A stretch of DNA of 64,000 bases from Falsihalocynthiibacter arcticus (GCF_000812665.2 NZ_CP014327.1:3811501-3875500), one strand, 5' to 3'; shown: positions 34,823 to 45,901, counted from the stretch's first letter. Program-made: numbers and translations. Notes: generated by a model not told the origin, from the letters alone.

Positions 34823-35242
34823 ATGTCCGACTTCACGAATGCGCGAGGGTATCCAATTGGCGAAATGTCCAAGAGAACCGGCGTGAATATTGAAACAATC
34901 CGCTACTATGAACGCATCGACATCATGCCGAAGCCGGATCGCACGGCAGGTGGCAATCGCCAATACAACCACGACCAGCTCAAGCGGCTGTCCTTTATCA
35001 AAACGTCCCGCGAACTTGGGTTCAGCATTGATGAAATCCGCCAATTGCTGGAAATGGTGGACCGGCAAGATTTCACATGTGGTGAAGTGCATGGATTGAC
35101 CGTTGGGCACTTGGCGTCAGTGCGCGAAAAGATCAAAGGGCTGCGGAAATTAGAGAAAGCCCTTGTTCGAATGGCAGCAGAGTGCAGCCAAGGCGATGTG
35201 CCTGATTGCCCAATCTTAGACACACTGTTCGAAACACGGTGA
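34823..35242 (+). CDS. merR: Mercury-responsive regulator MerR
   Basis: A 139-residue MerR-family activator/repressor. N-terminal winged HTH (GEMSKRTGVNIETIRYYERI), a long coiled-coil, and the three Hg-binding cysteines C86, C121 and C129 at spacings like those of Tn501 MerR (82, 117, 126). ATG at 34823 preceded by AAGGGG. It twists the mer promoter at 34780-34810 to activate merTPFA when Hg(II) binds. Confidence 0.95.
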   Translation: MSDFTNARGYPIGEMSKRTGVNIETIRYYERIDIMPKPDRTAGGNRQYNHDQLKRLSFIKTSRELGFSIDEIRQLLEMVDRQDFTCGEVHGLTVGHLASVREKIKGLRKLEKALVRMAAECSQGDVPDCPILDTLFETR

Positions 35243-35693
35243 TCTTAGGGTGTTCCTCCATGAGGCTAAGTGGGCATTGGATCACTCTCGGTCAAAAGTC
35301 GGTTTGTCCGCACACCGAGGTTTCACCGACAAGAATGCTGCACCAATCACCAATGGCCGCTTCGACGGGTTGCAGGGCAGCAATAGGAAGTCGTGGTCAA
35401 TGGCAGCTTCTCTAATTGGGTGTTTTGGTCAAGCTCATTTTCCTTCTTTCTTTTGGGTCATTGTCACTCATCCGGGTCACGCTCCTCTTCGCAGTCTGGT
35501 TGATGCCGTTTTGGCACCGCTGCACGCATATGTCCGATCGGTAGTGGATAGCCTTGCTTTGAGACGCGCTTCACGTTGCGCAGTAGCCATTTCCGGCTTC
35601 TTCTATTACCTGACAGGGCATGTTTACATGCCTAAGAAGGCACAGACCTCGTCCGGTGAGGGACGACCCCGTTAGGATTGGGTGGTTGGCGCT
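35243..35693. other. Gap between merR and the IS110 element
   Basis: No gene supported. It contains copy 2 of the 230-bp repeat (35402-35631); the rest shows nothing recognisable. Confidence 0.4.
35402..35631 (-). repeat. 230-bp dispersed repeat, copy 2
   Basis: Matches 5453-5682 over 230 bp, same orientation. The tiny minus-strand ORF (37 codons, 35477-35590, starting MATAQREARLKARL) is kept open but differs from copy 1 mostly at amino-acid-changing positions. It ends 63 bp before the IS110 coding region. Confidence 0.8.
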
Positions 35694-36773
35694 TTAGATC
35701 ATGCCGTGCCTCCCACCGTCCTGACGGAATTCCGTGCCATCAATCCACATCCTGTGGAGCAAGGCGGCGAGTCTGCAGGGTATGCCGGATCAGAAAAGGA
35801 TCCGGGGGATCGTTTTCCCGGCTTACGCGACAACGGCGCGACGACGACCCTTGGTGCGCATCAACCGCATGCCCCAAGATTTGATCTGTGGTCCAGCCAT
35901 CGTTCTCATAAGCAAAGCGTTGGCCGCGGCGTACAAAGTTGCGCGGACGTCTCTGTCTCCCGCTTTCGATATACGACCGGGATTGTCGTGTTCTCCTGAC
36001 TGGTATCGTCGCGGTGTCAGCCCAAAATGCGCGCCTACAGTCCGTGACCGTTTGAAGCGCGTAGGATCATCGACAGCGGCTTTGAAAGTCAATGATGCTA
36101 TTGGTTCGACACCAGGAATGGTCATCATTCGCATGCAAACTTCATCATGGCTGGCGGCGCGTTTGACTCGCCGGTCCAGTTCCAGAAAGTGCTGATACAA
36201 AACCACACGTGCATCCAAAAGCGGCACCAATGCATGGGTCAGAACGTCATCCATCTCAATCAACGGTCTGACGACGCCGTCAAAGCTGCCGTGCTTTACG
36301 GTCATGGGCAGACGAATGCCGAAGATCTTCAGCAGCCCACGGACTTCGTTTGCCAAATCCATCGTTTTCTTCAGCAATGCCTTGCGTGTGCTGAGCAACG
36401 CACGCACACCTTGCGCCGCTCGGCTCTTCATATGAACTGGATTGAACCAACCAGTGCGCAGTACTTGAGCGATGCCACGCGCATCATTCTTGTCTGTTTT
36501 GTTCCGCATTGCCGACAGCGCTGCATTGGCCTGACGCGCCTCCATGCAGACGACATCAAAGCCTTCTGCCTTCAGGCCATAGAAAAGGTGCTGGCTCATC
36601 GTGCCCGCTTCAAAGCCGACTCGCTCAATCGGATGGGGAAGCGTTCCAAGGCACTCAGCGATGTCGCTGACTTCGCATGGCAGCTCGCGCTCAAGCAGCA
36701 CGGTTCCCTTGCCATCAACAATGCAAACCGCACAGAATCGCAGCGATACGTCTATTCCGGCAAAATATTCCAT
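35694..36773 (-). pseudogene. IS110-family transposase interrupted near its C-terminus
   Basis: The ATG at 36773 opens a DEDD transposase: N-terminal RuvC-like part with GIDVSLRF, EAGTMS and TDKNDARGIAQVL, and C-terminal Transposase_20 part with IPGVEPIASL and HFGLTPRRYQSGEHDNPGRIS (catalytic serine region). Reading stops after 316 codons at 35823. The missing family tail (LAALLHRMWIDGTEF) appears in the same frame just beyond, up to a stop at 35694, after a net insertion of about 42 bp with two stops and a perfect inverted repeat (35785-35791 with 35799-35805). The element is probably inactive, although the 316-residue product keeps the catalytic parts. Confidence 0.8.
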
Positions 36774-37017
36774 TTCTCATCTCCCTTGCTCACAGTCATC
36801 CTGTGATCTTATCGGGAGCTCGACCTCTGAACAGAGGGTAGCCCAATTACGCATGCTTTGGGCCGTTCGTGTCATTCAAGACTAAGGGCGAAAATCGTAC
36901 ATTCACTGCGGTCATGTGCTAAGAAAGGCGGCAAGCATTCTTTAGCTGGGTCAAGAAACCTAAGATATGCGAGATGGAAAACTCAATTTCTCTAATATTC
37001 GGTGTGTGGGTCATAAG

Positions 37018-37725
37018 CTATTCCGCAAAAGACAAGACGATCTCGCGGAAAAACCCGTCGCTGTTCGCGCCGGTGTTGTCACTGTCACAAAAGAAACCCA
37101 GAACCTGTAGCCGTGGTGTCCCCGTGCCGCCGATGTCCCTGTAGAGCTTACGCAGGTCCACGCTTTGGTCGTGCCAAACCCCGACATTTTCATCCAAACC
37201 ATTGGCAACTAAATGATGGAAGGTTCCGATGATTTTATAGTCACCTGGGGCAAATATCCGGTTACTCCAAATGATCTCGGCGCTTTTTGCTTCCCCCGCT
37301 TCATTTGAGAACTGCAGATAGAAGCGGAGCGGATGATCATCGCCATCTTCCAGATCTTCGTCGACAGTACTTTTGATCGGCAATGTCACTTTCCACTGCC
37401 AAGACAGGATCGGCAGATCACTCAGTGCAATATCTGTGTCCCGTGCGAGGATCGAAGCGCTGCTGTGTGTCGTGCATCGTAACGCAGGCGCGCCGTCTTC
37501 TTCGGTCATTTGATACTGGGTGGGCGTGATCCGAAAGAACACCCGTTCTTTCCAACCGCTACTAAGATTATCCGTGTCGAGATCATCCAATAGTTTGATT
37601 GGCGCCGATCCTGCCACAAGTGGTTTATCTGTCTCCCAAAAGGGTGGCCGCAACCATGTATGGGCCGCGTAACCCGTCGCCAGAATGATACCAAAAGCTA
37701 TGATCTTAACGTTAAACTTGCGCAT
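37018..37725 (-). CDS. DUF3047 family protein
   Basis: A 235-residue protein with an N-terminal membrane anchor or signal (about 7-24) and a DUF3047 domain over the rest (ILSWQWKVTLPIKSTVDED, HPLRFYLQFS, EIIWSNR). Family members are exported proteins of unknown function. ATG at 37725. It follows the autotransporter gene by 211 bp on the same strand and may or may not be co-transcribed. Confidence 0.8.
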   Translation of the reverse strand: MRKFNVKIIAFGIILATGYAAHTWLRPPFWETDKPLVAGSAPIKLLDDLDTDNLSSGWKERVFFRITPTQYQMTEEDGAPALRCTTHSSASILARDTDIALSDLPILSWQWKVTLPIKSTVDEDLEDGDDHPLRFYLQFSNEAGEAKSAEIIWSNRIFAPGDYKIIGTFHHLVANGLDENVGVWHDQSVDLRKLYRDIGGTGTPRLQVLGFFCDSDNTGANSDGFFREIVLSFAE

Positions 37726-38929
37726 AGTCTTGCGTCCTTATGATCAGAAAACAGAATGAATCAGCCGGTGCAAAGATGGAGAAGAGAACAGCGCTGCGCA
37801 TGCTTCGACAACCGAACGAAATATCATATTCTCTTCGGTTATAGTTCAGGGCCCAGCCACTGGCTTTATTTCATAATTCATCTGGGCCAATTCGGATGAG
37901 CGTTGATCGCTCATCCGTTCATCATAAGCGCTTGCCTTAGAACTCCATTCTAAGGCCAAGATTTGCGCTGATCTTCTGGGAGTCGCCGATATTTTCCAAG
38001 CCTGTGGCATAAGACGCTTCCCCGTAAATGGAGTATGTATCGTCCCACATGTAGCTGCCACCAATACCGATTTCTGCGGCCCAGTCTTCGCTCGCATTGG
38101 CGAGGGTAACACCGGACACATCCACCGAGTTTGCACCATCAAACTCATGGTATAGGTTGGCGATCCCATAGAGGCGTTGCTCGCCGTTTTCGGAGGGTTT
38201 GAATTGATCGACCTCAACCCCAAGACGCAGCACCAGGCTTTCAGCATCCGTGAGGTTCACGTATTCGCTGCTGGGGCCCGTGAAGGCATCGTAGTCGATC
38301 TTCGACTTGGTCAATTGCGCCTGTGGGATGAAGGTCAGCCCTGAATCAACCGTGTATTCTTGGCCAATTTCCAAGGACAAGGCTTGGCCTGTACCGTTGT
38401 TGCTTTGGATCAAAGACCCAAGGCTGGCGGAGGTAAGATCGCTCTCGTAACGGGAGAATTTGAGCTGCCCGTCAACGTAGAACCCGCGATAATCATACCA
38501 CGTTGCGGCCAATGTGACGCCCATGGCGGTGCTATCGATGGAGCCATTCCCAAACTCGGACGCGACTTTCGTGTCACTTGTGGCGTAGTTGAGGACCAAC
38601 CCGCCCACAAGAAATCCAGTATCCCCTTCGTTGAAGATGGCGTCCGCACCCGCATGCAACTCCCAGATATTACTATCGCTGGTCGCGCTCGTTGTGCTGG
38701 TTTTCGGGGCTGTTTTTACGCTGTCATAGCCCATTTGGATCCAGAAGGGCGACGGTGTGAGCTGTGCGGACGAACTGATCCGCTGAACCGGAGCGGAATC
38801 GGCTGCCGCTGCGCGTTGCAGATAGTCTTGCGAGCTGCCCCGTTGGCGCATCGAGCCAGTACCGTTCAACTCCAAAAGGGACTTCGCGTAATCCTCATAA
38901 ACAGGCGACCCCGGTTGATAGCGAGGACC

Positions 38930-39031
38930 GATCGGATCGGTTGGATCGGTTGGATCGGTTGGGTCAGTCGGATCGGTTGGGTCAGTCGGATCGGTCGGAT
39001 CAACGGGATCGGTCGGATCAACGGGATCGGT
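38930..39031 (-). repeat. Nine-base tandem repeat encoding the PTD linker
   Basis: About eleven near-identical 9-bp units encode repeated Asp-Pro-(Thr/Val) triplets just before the autotransporter barrel. Such arrays change length by slippage. They act as a flexible spacer between passenger and barrel. Confidence 0.85.
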
Positions 39032-40947
39032 TGCACTTGACTGTAAACGCCAACTGCCGCCGTCAGCTTCAACCAACGTATAGGCATAAGCACCCGCGAC
39101 GACTGCCTGTTCTCCCCCTGTTGTTACATAGTCGCCATCAAGACTGAACGCTCCCGCAGAAGTGCCCGCAACAGAGATCACTTCGATCCCAAGCGAGGTG
39201 ACATTGCCACCACCGCCTGCATTCGCAATCGAAAGAATACTCGAGCCAGAGGTATTGCCTTGCACTTCGAGTAAATCAGATGCGGAAGCATCATCATTCA
39301 GCACGGCATCCAGCCCAATGACACCCGATCCGGTGTAATCTCCAGCTATCGTGATCACATCCCCAGCAACACCGTCTTGCGATGTTAGGACACCATCGTT
39401 GGTTACGTTGCCGTTAATGGTAACAGCTCCGTTTCCAGCACCAGAGGCATCAAAAATACCGCCCGAAGCCGTGCTCAAGGGCGCGTTCAGCGTAAAGGCC
39501 GCGCCCGTACTCAAGCGACCGCCATTGAGAACCGAAACACCGGTTCCCGCTTGGCCATCGCCAATCGCAAAGGCCGCATCGCTAAAGCTGGCGCTTCCGC
39601 CGTCCACCGCAAGAACTTCCCAGTTCAACAGCGTGCTGTCGGACAGCGCATATCCCAGTCCTGTCACGCGCAACGTATCGACAAATCCGTCCACGGCACT
39701 GCTGTCATCACCACCGTCCAAAGACGTGATGCCAGAAATATCGCCGCCCGCCAAAACCACTTCATCCGAACCATCCGCCAATGTAACAACGCCGGTCACG
39801 CTTGATCCGGTGTTGAACGTCGTGATCGAGTCACTCTCGTTGTTCACCAGCGCAGTGCCCGTCGCAGAACTCAGATCCGCGCCGTCATTCAGGGTGATCC
39901 GCGTCAAGGTGCCTGCGAGGGATGTGGCTTGCAGCGCGGCTTCTGTGCCGCCTCTCACGATGCCATTCATAGTTACATCCGTTGTGCCACTGCCAAGGTT
40001 AGTCGCAAGCACGCCAAATTCGCCGCCGCTTGCGCCTGTCGCGACAACGGTTACATCCGTGCCCGTAGAGGCGTTATAGGCATAAACCCCATCATCATTG
40101 GTGCCCGAGACATTGCCAATTGTCGTCACCGAGACGGCCCCAGTACCATAGTTGACGGCGTAAACGCCATATTCAAGGCCGCTCACATTCGTGGCCACAA
40201 CCGTTAGATCGGTTCCTGCGGCATTGTTTGTTGCTGCAATCCCGTCTTCGCTGGTTCCCGACACATTACCTGTTGCCGCCACCGAGACGGCACCACTGCC
40301 ATAGTTGTTCGCACGAACGCCATACCGTCCACCGCTCGCTGACGCTGCAGCAACCGTCAAACCCGTACCTGCGGAGGAGTTATAGGCGTAGATTCCGTCT
40401 GTACTGGTGCCAGTCGCTGCGCCCGAAGACGTCACCGACAAAGCGCCAGTGCCATAGTTCCGGGCATAAATTCCGTTGTTAGCGCCAGAAACATTCGCCG
40501 CAGAGATCGTTAGGTCGGTACCAGAATTCTGCGCCGTGATCCCGTCTCCAGTCTCACCTACCACATCGCCTGTGGTTGTCACCGTGAGCGCATCAACGGT
40601 GCTAACATATTCTGCGTGATCGGTAAGGAGTAACGGACCGGGATAGTAACCGCCATCGCCGTTTATTGCACGAATTCCGTTTTCCCCGCCGCGAACAGCC
40701 ACCGCAGTGATCGTCAGATCCGTACCGAGGTTCCACGCCCGAATTCCGTCATCGTTTGTGCCGACCACATCGCCCGTTGCAGTGATCGACATCGCGCCAC
40801 TGCCAATGTTGCCGGCAGAAATTCCAGAGTTACCGCCACTGACCGCTGCAGCTTGGATTGTTAAGTCCGTGCCATAGTTTTCAGCATAAATCCCGTCATC
40901 ATTTGTACCCGTCACAGTGCCGGTTGTCATGATCGAAAGCGCGCCAT

Positions 40948-40953
40948 CCCCCC
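40948..40953. repeat. C6 run at the autotransporter frame break
   Basis: Six C on the plus strand (G6 in the coding strand). Seven would restore the frame between the two autotransporter ORFs. Confidence 0.7.
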
Positions 40954-43200
40954 GTTTTTGGCAGAAATCCCGCCACCAGTGAAACCCGTCACAGCACCCG
41001 TTGTGGTAATCGACAGCGCGCCAGTACCAGAGTTTGTAGCGTAAATCCCGCTGGAGCCGTCGACGGCTCCAGCGTCGATCTTCAGAGCTCCGTTTCTGTT
41101 GATGGCACGGATTCCGTTTCCGACATAACCGCCGCTAACGGCTTCTACGTCGATCATAATATCCGTGCCTTCATTTAGAGCATAAATTCCGTCATGCTCA
41201 CCGCTCGACACAGAGCGCGCGGACGTGATCGACAACGCGCCATCGCCCGAGTTGACAGCGTTAATCCCGAAAGTACCGCCGTAGACGTTTTCAGCGTCGA
41301 TCTCCAGTGCTCCGTTATGGTTGGTGGCACGTATTCCGCTTCCGAAGTCTCCCCCGAAAACATTTACGGCGTCGATCGTAAGATCCGTACCGTCATTTTG
41401 AGCATAAATTCCGTCATACATAACGGTCCCCACATTACTCGTGCTCGTAATCGACAACGCGCCGTCGCCAGAGTTCACGGCCCGAATCCCGTGGTAAAAC
41501 CCGTTAACGCGTACGGCCTCGATTGTCAGATCTGTGCCGTCATTTTGAGCATAAATTCCGTTCGTGCCGCCAGAAATATCTGCCGCTATGATCGTAAGAT
41601 TCGTGCCTTCGTTTAAAGCATTGATTCCGTTACCATTAGTACCCGTAACAGTGCCTGTTGTCGTGATCGACAGCGCCCCTGTGCCAAGGTTGGTGGCGAA
41701 AATTCCGCTGGAGCCGACGACGGCTCCAGCGTCGATCTTCAGAGATCCGTTACGGTTAAAGGCAAGGATTCCGTTTCCGGAGGAACCGCCGCGAACGTCT
41801 TCTGCGTCGATTGTGAGATCCTCGCCTTCGTTAAAAGCATTGATTCCGTTACCATTAGTACCCGTCACAGTGCCCGTTGTCGTGATCGACATCGTGCCGC
41901 CAGTTTTCTTATTTTGGGCGAGAATCCCGGTGTTATAGCCGTCGACAGTTGCAGCATTGATCGTCAGGTCCGCGCCATAGGTGATGGCATTGATCCCGTC
42001 TGCATTAGTACCCGTCACAGTGCCCGTTGTCGTGATCGATAGCGCAGTGCCAGTGCGCCTATTGTGGGCGACAACCCCGGAGCTATCGCCGTTGACAGTT
42101 GCAGCGTTGATCGTCAGGCTCGCGCCACGGTTGATGGCGGAAATTCCGACACCAGTGATACCCGTCACAGCACCCGTTGTGGTAATCGACAGCGCGCCAG
42201 TACCATAGTTTGTAGCGATAATCCCGTTCGTGGCGCCAGAAATATCTGCCGCTTTGATCGTCAGGTCCGCGCCTTCGTTTAAAGCATTGATTCCGTTACC
42301 ATTAGTACCCGTCACAGTGCCTGTTGTCGTGATCGACAGCGCCCCTATGCCTTCGTTTTCGGCTAAAATCCCATTTTCACCCCCGCTGACAACTGCAGCA
42401 TTGATCGTCAGATCCGTGCCATAGTTTACAGCATGAATCCCAGCGGAATAACCACTGACATCGAAAGCATTGATCGTCAAATCTGCGTCGGTATTCACGG
42501 CATAAATCCCAACGCCGTTTTCGCTTGCCACAGTGCCCGTTGTCGTAATCGACAAGGCCTCGGTGCCATTGTTTAAAGCACGAATCCCCGCGTTATAGCC
42601 ACTGACATCGACAGCATTGATCGTCAACGCCGTGCCAAAATTCCGTGCCCGAATTCCGTTATCATTGTTGCCCGTCACTTGGCCGGTCGTGGTGATTGAG
42701 AGCGCGCCAGAACCATAGTGGCGTGCATCAATACCGTCACTTTCCCCCGTGATAGTCGAACTGTGTTCGTCGGCAAATGTTAGGCCGGTTGCGTTGTTGG
42801 CAGCACTCAGAGTTAACGCGTCTCCAGATGTCGTTGTAATTTCGAAATCTGACGTGGTGCTAACGTCTAAACCATAACCTATAGCGGACGTGAGAAACTG
42901 TAAGGTCGTCGTGTCTCCGCTACAAACCCATGTCCCCGGAATGGGGGGACCATCGACACAGTCCGCAAAGCTTGCACTCGCGCCCCCAATCACTGCGAGC
43001 GCAGCGCCCAAAGCAATGCGCGACACGGACGCGCCCAAGCTGGCAAAGGCTTGACCCAATTGCGGTGCCAAACTCACAGCTTGGCCACCGATCTTGGTGA
43101 GGCGGCCGCCGGGGTGTTTAAGGTGATGATAGGCAGGCGTTGGCTTGTTGAAATCGGAAGTGCGCATTGGGTGGTATCCTTACTCGATATTTTTTTTGAT

Positions 43201-44241
43201 TTAAATTTTTGTCTTGGAATATGTGATCAGATTGGCCGCCTCTGGCGACGTCGGAGCAAGCGCCATTGGGCAGGTCACTCCAGGAAGTATTTCAAGATCG
43301 TAAAGCTCGCTGACGGCCCCATCAATGCGAAGCCAATCAACACAAGCCCCTGTATTCAGGTCGATCACTTGCAGCCCGCACCACGGCTCACTGTCCGCCG
43401 CGCGGAGTTTTTCATCCAGCGCGAGCCCCTCAAACCGCTTATAGCGCGGCTTAGAAAGGCCCACGATTGCCAGATTGCCGTGGAAGCGCAGCCCCCGCAA
43501 AAATCCGGGGCAAAAGACGCGCGGCTCAAACGTACCGCTCTTGATATCAACAACGCCCAACTCGCCGGTGCCAGAATTCAGCACCCAAAGGTCGCCGTTA
43601 TGCATCCGTGGAGAATGCGGCATCGACAACCCTTCGCAGACCACCTCGCCCGTGGTCACATCCATCACGATGCCGCCATCGGCGCGACGATCTCGCCAGC
43701 CGTCAATGGTGTCGGATTTGCTCACGGCGCTCACATACCGCGGCGCGCCGCCTTCCATCGCCAAGCCATTCAAGTGACAGCGATCTTCGTCGACCAAAGC
43801 CGAGATGAACGGCGGCCGCCACACTTCCTCAAAGCTTTGCCGCATCGAAGGACGCGCCAAACAGTTGAACCGCGTGTTGACAAAAACCGCCCGTCCCTCG
43901 GTATCAACGCCCACATCATGGGCGTCCAAATTACCGGTCACATGCACCAAACGCGGCACATAGCAGGCATCAAAATATTTGTTAATTTGCTCGCCCGCAT
44001 CCAACACATTCTCGAACCGCATGATCTGATAGGCGCTGGTGAGGGTCAAAGCGCCCTGATCGTCAAGGCACAGCCCCATCGGTTTTGGCAAATGCGACTG
44101 GTGAATATTCAGGCCACCGTCCTTTTTCAGGCCAACGAAATACAGAATGCCCGACTGATACGAGCTAAAGGACAGCGAAGCCCCCATGCCACGCAACCGT
44201 TGGGCAAATCCCGATGATACAGAAAAGGTCGTTTCGCTCAT
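43201..44241 (-). CDS. TIGR03032 (DUF4915) family protein
   Basis: A 346-residue soluble protein of the TIGR03032 family, predicted beta-propeller-like. Characteristic blocks are visible: LYFVGLKKDGGLNIHQSHL, NARFNCLA-like VNTRFNCLA, LSMPHSPRMHNGDLWVLNSG and GELGVVD. I chose ATG at 44241 (GGGAG five bases upstream) over an ATG at 44253. Members occur in gene sets with surface repeat proteins or glycosylation genes, but no biochemical function is established as far as I know. It is the first gene of an operon with the autotransporter (33-bp spacing) and may help its modification, assembly or recognition. Confidence 0.85.
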   Translation of the reverse strand: MSETTFSVSSGFAQRLRGMGASLSFSSYQSGILYFVGLKKDGGLNIHQSHLPKPMGLCLDDQGALTLTSAYQIMRFENVLDAGEQINKYFDACYVPRLVHVTGNLDAHDVGVDTEGRAVFVNTRFNCLARPSMRQSFEEVWRPPFISALVDEDRCHLNGLAMEGGAPRYVSAVSKSDTIDGWRDRRADGGIVMDVTTGEVVCEGLSMPHSPRMHNGDLWVLNSGTGELGVVDIKSGTFEPRVFCPGFLRGLRFHGNLAIVGLSKPRYKRFEGLALDEKLRAADSEPWCGLQVIDLNTGACVDWLRIDGAVSELYDLEILPGVTCPMALAPTSPEAANLITYSKTKI

Positions 44242-44253
44242 ATGCACTCCCAT

Positions 44254-44476
44254 GCCGTCGCCGCCGAAAGACGCGCGAACTTATCAAATTTATTTGCACG
44301 AAAGATTAGCGGAGAACGTCATTTCCCAAACGTGACCGAAAGGGCGGCTTTCTTGCTAAAGCATTAATCGAAGCAGTTGTTAATAAAGAAATTTGTATAT
44401 CAAGAACAAATAATTACCCAGAATTTCAAGGTCAAGATTTAAGTTTAAAATAAAAAACTTATTGGTGAATTTACGC
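44254..44476. other. A/T-rich upstream region of the TIGR03032-autotransporter operon
   Basis: Strongly A/T-rich at about 44370-44465, unlike its neighbours; probably holds the operon promoter or a horizontally acquired boundary. No gene seen. Confidence 0.4.
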
Positions 44477-44858
44477 TCACATTCGCCCTATTTGCCACAC
44501 TGGTAATCGTGCTGGGTGAATATCTGAGACTGGACTATGAATCCCCCATTCTCGACCAATGGCCTCCCCTACATGCAGGAGCCCACGGGAAATCTCATCC
44601 CATTCAATGAGGCTCAAAGCACATCGTGACCGCGTACGATCAGCGGGACGGATCCCACCGGTTCGTGCCAAATGAGGGAAAATCGACGAAGACGCACGAT
44701 TGAAGTGACGGCCAATCGAGCTCATTGAATCGCCTCGCTGCCACCGATCCCACATCTCGGGCTTCTGTTTGTCATTATAAAACGTCCGTGTGCAATACTT
44801 CATAATAACACTCCATCTTTCCAAAAAGATTAAAGTGTTGCAGCGACCTGTAGAGACC
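44477..44858 (-). mobile_element. Degenerate IS30-family element
   Basis: The terminus is at about 44858 (complement of GGTCTC), followed by the same leader as at 30700 and a transposase ATG at 44803. The product starts MKYCTRTFYNDKQKPEMWDR and keeps the IS30 N-terminal HTH (DSMSSIGRHFNRASSSIFPH, LARTGGIRP) but loses the family pattern after EISRGL, about residue 75, and ends at 44477. The DDE catalytic domain is absent, so it is a dead fragment. Confidence 0.8.
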
Positions 44859-45091
44859 GCAAATGGCAAGCAGTCACACTGAAAGCTGACCGTCATCGCG
44901 ACTGGTGGTTTATAGGCCTCGATGAGGATGGAAACCTTGTCTATAACAAGGATCGTGCCGTGAAATGACATCATTCCTCTATGCTTGTTCACCTCCGTAA
45001 CAAACGCCTCGTGGAGGAGGACTTCGAGAAGTCGGTTGCGTCGGCGGTGGTCAGGGAGGCCTCCAGCCGGTAGCAACCACTGGATCGGCAG

Positions 45092-45901
45092 TCACCGAAG
45101 AGGCCGCGATGTAGAAGTCTGTTTTTGCACTACCCTATTCACAAATTCTGGCTTAACGCTTTTGGCCTTCCCATTGTAAAAACGAACAATTTGGGAATTC
45201 GGAGGAAACCGATAGAGCGTTTTGGTGCTCCACATTGTAGTCTCGCTCCAAGCGCGAATGACAATCCCTGCAACACGCAAATTTGGAGTTGGCCTCAGTA
45301 AACCCACAACAAAACCTACGTTTTTTCTTTGACCCCATTTGCCCAGAATTCGTACCAACTGCCGTCGAAGTTCCTTCCATTCCACAGCATTCTCTGCATA
45401 CGGGATGGCCCTCAAATAGGAGGTATCAAATTGCGGAACCCGTTGCTGATGAATCCGCGACAACTCGCAAAGGATCTGGTATTCAAGAGGTGTTGAGCAT
45501 TCAGCAACTTCGCTCAACATCAAAAGCACATAGAATTCTCGATCAATCTGATCAATGAAAACATTCGGTGCAAGCACCCATTCGATAACCCTGGAGTCAC
45601 CACTCAGCTGAATGTCCTCGAACAAGTCCGATTGTTTCAACTCCCGAACAACTTTTTTGAAAGTCCGCGCATCCTTGTTACCAGCTAAGCCAACATAGTG
45701 CCGAAATTCCGAGAGCACGAGAAATGCCCTTGCTTTCTCTGGGACAACGATATGATCCGCCTGCCAATCGCCAGTGTAATCATGATACAATAGCATACCG
45801 ATCAGGACGCGAAAACTGGGGGGCGAGAGATCGCATTCGATGACACGCCGGTACAACGCCCAAGAAATTTGGACACGCGCGCTTTTATAAAACATGTTCA
45901 T
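45092..45901 (-). CDS. Unrecognised 269-residue protein
   Basis: A 269-residue basic protein starting with ATG at 45901 (another ATG two codons later). I do not recognise it. It is predicted mostly helical with short strands, has no signal peptide or membrane segment, and the composition (wing-like basic segments, LEYQILCELSRI helix) would suit a DNA-binding or plasmid replication-type protein, but no diagnostic motif is present. It lies between IS30 debris and a 66-bp repeat, so it may be accessory. Its frame is long and clean, which supports it being real. Confidence 0.55.
   Translation of the reverse strand: MNMFYKSARVQISWALYRRVIECDLSPPSFRVLIGMLLYHDYTGDWQADHIVVPEKARAFLVLSEFRHYVGLAGNKDARTFKKVVRELKQSDLFEDIQLSGDSRVIEWVLAPNVFIDQIDREFYVLLMLSEVAECSTPLEYQILCELSRIHQQRVPQFDTSYLRAIPYAENAVEWKELRRQLVRILGKWGQRKNVGFVVGLLRPTPNLRVAGIVIRAWSETTMWSTKTLYRFPPNSQIVRFYNGKAKSVKPEFVNRVVQKQTSTSRPLR

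Larger units (their letters stand above)
37937..43167 (-). pseudogene. Giant autotransporter adhesin, frameshifted at a poly-C tract
   Basis: Two consecutive frames (43167-40927 and 40930-37937) together encode a type Va autotransporter. The first has an extended signal peptide (about 1-68, ending ASASFA) and a beta-helix passenger built from about 20-residue repeats such as ALSITTTGTVTGTNGNGI. The second continues the same repeats, then a proline-threonine-aspartate linker and a C-terminal beta-barrel of about 270 residues ending in the canonical terminal phenylalanine. Inserting one base in the C6 run at 40948-40953 joins them into 1743 residues. It is co-directional with, and 33 bp behind, the TIGR03032 gene. 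It may be an authentic break, phase variation or a sequencing error. Confidence 0.82.

Noticed and set aside
35843-36806. Plus-strand frames over the IS110 element
   Set aside because: Antisense to a transposase with clear family motifs.
39351-40079. Proline-rich plus-strand frame
   Set aside because: Mirror-frame shadow of the repetitive autotransporter coding sequence.
38930-43167. Regularly spaced repeated motifs that look array-like
   Set aside because: They are coding repeats of the autotransporter passenger and linker in a continuous frame; there are no spacers or cas genes, so not a CRISPR array.
43051-44217. Long open frame on the plus strand (388 codons)
   Set aside because: Fully antisense to the TIGR03032 gene and autotransporter start, which have family homology and ribosome binding sites.
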